A stretch of 64,000 nucleotides of DNA from Datura wrightii (Eukaryota; Streptophyta; Magnoliopsida; Solanales; Solanaceae), in assembly GCA_035772735.1 (NCBI GenBank), contig JASDFA010000003.1, positions 157,783,001 through 157,847,000 of the forward strand, written 5' to 3'. Under the pieces are notes generated by a model. It was not told the DNA's origin. It saw only the letters and a list, made by a program, of their open reading frames with translations, and made no database searches. Of the stretch, positions 57,801 through 64,000 are shown piece after piece (the stretch's first letter is position 1; each line of letters starts with the position of its first letter). A program made the position numbers and the translations under genes.

Positions 57801-60800
57801 ATTTTATTTTCTTAGTTTTGGTTAGCTTGAGCTTGCTAAAGGTAATTGTTTGGACTTTGAGATCTCTCTGCGTGGGGTATTGCTTTGTAGGACACATTAT
57901 TCGATGAGTTTGTTCTGGCTCATATCTTAGGGTGGTGGGGCAAGGCCATCATGATTCGTAATCAGCCTCTTTTGTGGGTCTTATCTATTGGGTTTGAGTT
58001 GATGGAGGTCAGATCCTTTTTGGCTTCTTTCAAGTGCTTTAAAAGCAGCGGCTGTCCATTTTTTAAATATAAGTTATATAACCATTTAGCAAGTGGTTAA
58101 CTGATTATTTCATTGCTATTACTTATCTTTACACTGCTATTTTTCAGCTTACTTTCCGCCACATGTTACCAAACTTCAATGAGTGTTGGTGGGACAGCAT
58201 TATTTTGGATATATTGATCTGCAACTGGTTTGGTGAGAAACTTGAAGCCATTTTCTTGGGCATTTATGAGATGGACATGCTTATGTCAATTTATGTCACA
58301 TGCTCCATCATTTATCTGATGAACATTTATTGCCCTACTATACTGTTACATAGATTAAAATAGTACGATGTTCTATTTGTTTGGTGCTTTAATTCCACTC
58401 TTTTATACCAAATCACTGGGGAATTAGTTATGCTTCTATTTGCAGTTGTTCCGTTTTTCGGGGGGCCAAGTTTGCCAAAGTTTATGAAGTGCCTTTAGAT
58501 TGTTAAAGTCTATCATTTACATGTTCCATATTCTCCCGTCTCCTCTCAATATGTTGCTGCTGTAAGTTGATTGAGACTCAGTTGCCTCCTGCACTGTTTA
58601 GATCATGCAACTTTTTCTACATGTCACCTTTCTCTATCTCATTCCTCCTCCCTAATATGGAAGGCTGTCAGTATCAAATCTGATAATCTACTAGGGAAAA
58701 TGGTAGAAATTGAAATGGTTTGTCCATCAGTTGATAGCTCTTTAGCCTGTAAAGGCAGCTTGTAGTGGGCGTAGGAAAAATATGGAGGAATGATGGTATG
58801 AAAAAAAATGAGAGTTGATGGTCAGATGGGTAGTTTCTCAACTGAGAGAGCTTAAGTTATTTCGCAGCTCAGACTATGGTGAGAAAGGTTTAGTATGGGG
58901 AAGAAAGCCTAATTTTGTGCATCAAGCTAGCAGATGATTTGTTATGTGTTATAATTATCTGTTTGTTGGCTGTCGAGGCTTCTATGAAACTTTCAGTTTA
59001 GCTTATCTTAACTGATCTTTGGCCAATGGAGGATATGTAAGGTACACTGTGGAGTTTGCTGCAGTAAAAATTAGTTAACATAATGTGGTAATGAGATTTT
59101 GGTTGGTAGAAGAATAGTCATGAGGAGGAGCATATTTCACATTTGTTTCTTAGAGTGCTCCTGTGTCTATCTGAAGGAAAGAAAAATATGACGTCTGAGA
59201 TAAATAACTATGTTATCACATGTATGCAATCTCTTTGTTGTACATCGTGGGTCATAAGGTTATATTTCTACTTGGATTGAAATTATTTTAATAGAAGATG
59301 GCTATGAATTATTGTTGTTTAGAAAAGATCACCAAGGCAATGGCTCGTTGTGAATGATCTCTATATGAGGAATGAAGTTATGTTAGTGAATGTGTCATGA
59401 ACATGGATTCCAGTATTGGGAATGAGATGGATATCTATTATATGAAAGTTTTGAATTTTTTAGGACATGAGTCAATTTAGGAATAGTTTTGAAGATGGAG
59501 ATAAAAGATCTTGCCATCTTGGTTGGCAGAAAAATAGCCATGAGACGGAGAATATATCATATTTGTTTTCTTCAAATACTCTTTGTGAGCAAAATTTGAA
59601 AGCTGAGTTAAATATCTATATTATTATGTGTATGCGGTCCTTTATTGTACATCATGGGTCATAGATTAGAATGCTATTTGGACCAAAATTCTTTTAATAG
59701 CAGATGACCATGAATTATTGTTGTTTACAAAAGATCATTGAGGTAATGGCTCTTTGTGAATGATGTCTAGTTTGAGTGATGAATTATGTTAGTAATTGTG
59801 GCATGGACACGTATTCCAATGTTTGGTATGCCGTATGAGAATGGGAGTGAGCATCTACTATACAAAAGTTTTAAAAGTTATGGGGACATTACACAAATTT
59901 ACGGATGATCTGCATTGTTGTATATAAACATATATACTATCAGAACACGCTGATAGCTATATATAACTAGCCATAAAAATCATGCTACATCCGAGCAATG
60001 ACTTTCAAATAATTTACTTTGATGATTATATTATGGACTCATGTTATTGTATTAGGGATCAATTGGCACATTAAGTGTCATTCGTGTAGCCAAATTTCAG
60101 GAAGTTTAAAGATTTGAGAAAAATAATACAAAAAACATTGAGATGCCAGTTGATGGTATCCAGGTTTTGTAGATGTTATTATACTAACATGCATCAGTAT
60201 GATACTTGCATGTTAAGTGAAATTACACAAGGTGGTTAAATAAACAATTATTAACTTTATTCTCAGCATAGTATCTATAGATGCCTGGTTATGGTTTCTT
60301 TTGTCTTTTTCTTTACCTTTTTGGTTTCCTTTAGGCATCTGGGCTGGAATGCGTACTGTTCGATATTTTGATGGAAGAACATATGAGTGGGTTGGTATAA
60401 GCCGGCAGCCAAATATTATGGGCAAGGTCTGTCTCTTCAACTGTATATCAATGATTGTAAGAGTCTGTCTGGTTTGACTGTTATCATATTAGCTTGTTTG
60501 CATGTTCTTCTTTCTCTAAACTTAAATATAATTGACATTATATATTTAATCCATTTGGTGTGGAGACATGATAATGCCGCAACATGTGAGCACTCTGTTG
60601 ATAAATGTCTCGTGTGGAGTTTGAACTCCATAACTCCAAATAGTTGTGGAGATTATTAGCTATTGTTCATATCTGCTAGTAGAAGGGGTCAAATGGTTGT
60701 GACAGATTTTTACATTGAGTTTGATAGAATTTGCTGTTACTGATAGCCTCTTCACCCAGTAATTATCCTCCTCTATTCCTGTGGAAATCAGCCCTGATTG

Positions 60801-62194
60801 TTAACTACGAATATAATGGAAAAATATCACCTTCTAAAGGGTAGGTGATTGTGATTGTCGGATTTGGTATCCATCACGAGTTAGAACACAAATTGTTCAA
60901 GGAAAATTTGTTGTTATCAGGTGGTTACTTTCTGTGTCCGTCTTTCCCAAACCAGTGAGGAATCATGAAATCTTCAATTATTGGTGAATATTTAATCATA
61001 CTGCATAATACTTTAAGTGAGATATAGTTATGACTCGACCAAACCTTCATAGAAAGAGGATCAAATTTAATTGTATAACTCCCTGCAGGGTGTTATGCAC
61101 ATATTGAGCTGTTACTTGGGCTTTCAAATTCTAGTAGTCAGACTCTGGATCAATAACTTCAATAACGCCTCACATCTAGTTACTCTATGTTCTGGACTTC
61201 AATTCATTCACGAACTAGTTTTGAATTGAGATTTAGTTGATTGATTGAATGATTTTGACATGACTGTGCTAGTAGTTATAGTTGGGTACCTGGAGCTTGG
61301 AGCTTCTGGCACAAACCTGACACTAGAGAGTATCTCAGTTGGTTATTGTGGAGTTGGTGTTTGTTCACTAAATCTCTGTTCTGGCATATTCTAATTTGAC
61401 TTCAGCACTTCAGTTCTTCCAAACCTAGGAAGAATATGAAAGTTATAGTTTGTAGTTGTATGAACGGTTTATTGTTTAGACATTTAAAGCTTCCTTTGGG
61501 TTTTGTAGGTCAAGCGAACACTTGGTCAATTTACACCTGCACATTGGGATAAAGATGAATGGCATCCCCTCCTTGGTCCCTGGCGATTCCTTCAAGTTCT
61601 CAGTCTCTGTGTTGTTTTCTTGACTGTGGAATTGAATACATTCTTTTTAAAGTTCTGCCTTTGGATTCCTCCCAGAAACCCTCTGATAGTGTATAGGTTG
61701 GTTCTGTGGTGGCTACTTGCAATACCAACAATTCGGGAGTACAACACTTACCTACAGGACAGGTATTTCCTACCCCTATTTTATTACAAGAATTATGAAT
61801 AGCGGTATATTTTTCTTACATTGCCCGACATCTGTTTTCTATGTGACTTCACTTTCTCCCGGCACTCCACAATTATACACAGGAAACCAGTAAAAAAGGT
61901 GGGAGCATTTTGCTGGCTTTCACTAGCTATCTGCATAGTTGAACTCCTAATCTGCGTCAAGTTCGGACATGGTCAGTACTCCACTCGATTCTGAGTTCTC
62001 ATTTTGGTGTGTCTCATCAGTTTTGTGTATTAACAGTTAATCTCATCCTTTTCTGCTGTACTTCAGGATTGTTTCCTGACCACATGCCCAAGTGGTTAGT
62101 AATATTCTGGACATGCACCGGCGTTGGCCTTGTGATATTTTTGGCTGCGTGGTCATGTCAATTACATCGTACAATGAGGAAAAAGCAGCAATAA
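54868..62194 (+). CDS. PSS1: Phosphatidylserine synthase, base-exchange type (PSS1), complete
   Basis: Makes phosphatidylserine by exchanging the head group of an existing phospholipid for serine in the ER membrane. Coding exons: 54868-55031, 56547-56612, 56698-56757, 57254-57344, 57503-57557, 57681-57760, 57891-58007, 58148-58232, 60335-60426, 61509-61762, 61883-61971, 62067-62194. These total 1281 nt, 426 residues, all in frame with GT..AG junctions. The N-terminus MEPNGYRKGNKRN is soluble, then DPWTAWAYKPRTITLLLIG leads into the first membrane span. The conserved core includes RPHPAIWRLVHGMAVIYL, GADCRLYVPENP, DEFVLAHILGWWGKAIMIRN, ELTFRHMLPNFNECWWDS and DILICNWFGIWAGMRTVRYF. Then come DEWHPLLGPWRFLQV and several further hydrophobic spans. 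It ends with a basic tail (RTMRKKQQ). Length and motif order fit the plant PSS1 family. The ATG at 54868 is the first in the exon with family-like N-terminal sequence. Confidence 0.96.
59101..59885 (+). repeat. Diverged ~420-bp tandem duplication in PSS1 intron
   Basis: GGTTGGTAGAAGAATAGTCA at 59101 recurs as GGTTGGCAGAAAAATAGCCA at 59521, a period of 420 bp. The match extends about 360 bp, with GTACATCGTGGGTCATA / GTACATCATGGGTCATA, GAATTATTGTTGTTTA in both, and similar ends (GAAAGTTTTGAA / AAAAGTTTTAAA). It lies in the 2.1-kb intron 58233-60334, the longest in the coding part. Confidence 0.88.
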
Positions 62195-62590
62195 GTTTCT
62201 GCAGTAACTCCATTCTTTATTCCTTTGTGTTATTTTGGGTAACCAACCCCCTCTTGTAAATACCAATTACCTTTTATAACTGTACATGTTTTCTTCCTAG
62301 GTTAGGTATTACAGTCGAAGAATGTAGTGATCCGCAATTCTTTATCGTTAGGTCACCGATTGGTAGATTCTTGTTTGTGCTGCCTCAGTTTGCAGGATCT
62401 TTCCTAAATAATTTTTATTTATTTATTACAGTGTGTATGTTGAAAGTATTGCTAAATTTAAAGTTTGCTATATCCAGGTACACTCCATATTTGCCCTCTC
62501 TTCATTGATAAGAACTGCCTTAGCTGTACATCTTTGACAAAGATTCTTGAAAGTAGTATGCTGTTGATATTGGTGGTTATGTTCTCTCAA
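62195..62590 (+). other. PSS1 3' untranslated region and flank
   Basis: Non-coding T-rich sequence after the TAA. The poly(A) site is not determined; a plausible end is near 62450. Confidence 0.45.
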
Positions 62591-62604
62591 GCTAAAATAT
62601 CTAC

Positions 62605-62805
62605 AGTCTACCATTGGGAGATGATGTGGGATGATTGAGATCCTTTCCTTCTTAACAGGAGGTTTTAGGTTCGAGTCTCGAGATTTCTAGGTATGGAGCC
62701 TTCAACCCCCCATAGTAGGCCTACCTGGTGCATGGGTCCGAATTAGTTGGACCTAAGGATTTTATCAGATACCAAAGAGTTGAACCAAATAAAAGAAAAA
62801 GCTCT
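62605..62805 (+). mobile_element. tRNA-derived SINE (SolS-type)
   Basis: The order is GATGTGGGATGATTGAGATCC (A-box area, about 62622), TTAGGTTCGAGTCTCGAG (perfect pol III B box, about 62666), then CCTACCTGGTGCATGGGTCCG and AGTTGGACCTAAGG. This resembles a Solanaceae SINE family as I remember it. Ends and target duplication are not fixed. Confidence 0.7.
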
Positions 62806-63746
62806 TGTTAATGTTCTTGATATATATTGGTGAAGTCAAAAATTCAAGTTGTTCTTATGCTAAAAAGATTTTTATTTATATATTATACAAATATAAATTT
62901 TCAACAGGGGAGTTTAATTGACCCCTACAAAGCACAATTTTGTTTCCCTTTAGCTTTATTCATTCGACAATACTGTCCATCGGTAGTTTAGAATTAACTT
63001 TTAAGGTTTTGAGGAACCAGACAAAAAGTTGCTTGGTGTTAAAAGAGACATAGCATTTCATGGAAACATTATTATATGCTCTGATGGCACAAGACAATAA
63101 AGTGAAGATTAACAAACATGATAGATTGTTGATTGATTGAAGACCCACATGAATTCTGTAACTCGTTATGTTTTGAGAACATTTAATTTGATTTCAAATG
63201 GATCATATGCAAAAATATACACACACTCATTCTCTCAAATTATAGCTTACTATGATAATTAATTTTCAAATGGATGTTATTAAATAAGAAGGAAAAAAAA
63301 GATGTAGGCCAAATCTCACTCCTAATTAAGGACTCAAAATGGGTAGTAGATGAACAAATTAAAATACACAATCCAACATATATGAGGCCAATACATATTA
63401 CTTGTCATGTGCAACTTGGTGATTATACAAACAAGGACAATACCCCCATATACCAAAATCTTAAAAAAGCCTCACTCTTCACTAAAGTGATAGACAAATG
63501 GCAAATTTAAGTACAATCTCCATAGGGGCCAACCTTAGTTTATTACTTGTAGACCCTCACGCTTCAAGGCCTAAATTTGTGATTATACAAATAATAAATT
63601 TAATCTATAGGAAATGATTGACCATATTAGTTGTAGACGAAGATCACACTTTAGGATGTAAAACAAATTTTAGGTACAATCTCCTAATATAAGATGTCAA
63701 AATTGAAGGAAAACGGGAGCTCCTTTTTTCCCATCATGTTGTGAAC
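62806..63746. other. Intergenic region, no supported gene
   Basis: AT-rich; includes a 78-codon ORF (63274-63510) with no recognisable domain. The end near 63690-63746 may be the 3' UTR of a minus-strand gene. Confidence 0.5.
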
Positions 63747-63785
63747 TCATTTTACTTCAAGAAACCTCTCCTTTGCCATTTCTGC
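63747..63785 (-). CDS. Possible terminal exon of a minus-strand gene
   Basis: On the minus strand a good acceptor (GATTTCATTTAACAG, ending 63786) is followed by 12 codons encoding AEMAKERFLEVK and TGA. A matching donor (AACAG|GTACTTTT) appears at about 63992, so the intron would be ~206 bp and the previous exon mostly outside the window. The family is unknown. The evidence is only splice signals and one short frame. Confidence 0.35.
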   Translation of the reverse strand, partial: AEMAKERFLEVK

Positions 63786-64000
63786 CTGTTAAATGAAATC
63801 AACACAGAGACTTAGCAAAAGAGTTATAGATGTCAAACAAAGGAACAAGCATGAAATAGTCAAGAATGTTCATGATTTAATATATATTTATACAGTATAA
63901 TTTTCCAACAAAGGGTGTTCAACTGACCATCATTCGGTCAAAGTGGCTCTGCCACATAATGTAAATAAGAATTGAGAAGGTAGAAAAGTACCTGTTTTTT

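Noticed and set aside
62660..62680. A tRNA gene suggested by the GGTTCGAGTCTC B box
   Set aside because: No cloverleaf can be formed; the context is that of a tRNA-derived SINE.
63274..63510. 78-codon ORF near the right edge
   Set aside because: No family resemblance, AT-rich chance-like composition and no splice or neighbour support.

Overview
The window is plant nuclear DNA, almost certainly from the nightshade family (Solanaceae). Both host genes have many short exons with GT..AG introns. Two tRNA-derived SINEs look like Solanaceae families. The repeats are typical plant LTR retrotransposons, LINEs and MITEs. No bacterial, organellar or viral gene set and no CRISPR array was seen.

Layout: (1) 170-7778, plus strand: the 3' part of a DExH-box RNA helicase gene with a C-terminal dsRNA-binding domain. 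Its 4.87-kb first visible intron splits helicase motif VI and has collected a dead L1-type LINE and a SINE. (2) 10784-40299: a ~29.5-kb nest. The outer element is a minus-strand Ogre-type Ty3/gypsy retrotransposon (~20 kb without its passenger) with >4-kb LTRs, an extra ORF1, gag, protease plus G-patch, a predicted in-frame intron, RT with two RNase H domains, and integrase. Inside its 3' untranslated region lies a plus-strand chromovirus-like Ty3/gypsy element (15897-25224). (3) 41359-47495: a plus-strand Ty1/copia element with a perfect 5-bp target-site duplication, inserted in an older MITE-like repeat. (4) 47776-53080: AT-rich intergenic DNA with a minus-strand copia LTR remnant and two Stowaway-like MITEs. 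(5) About 53100-62194, plus strand: a complete base-exchange phosphatidylserine synthase gene (PSS1), 12 coding exons, 426 residues, with an intron in its 5' leader. (6) 62195-64000: its 3' flank, a second SINE and a possible terminal exon of a minus-strand gene.

The two host genes are unrelated in function and are separated by about 45 kb of mostly transposon DNA. All long ORFs between them are retrotransposon relics with stops or frameshifts. The most interesting material is in the Ogre element: a predicted 159-nt in-frame intron whose donor overlaps the gag-pro stop codon, a ~60-bp motif present three times along the element, paired near-perfect hairpins downstream of integrase, and a strong LTR hairpin lost from one LTR by a 478-bp deletion between CTTAA microhomologies. 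I found no convincing wholly new system. The Ogre RNA motifs are the best candidates for under-described biology.
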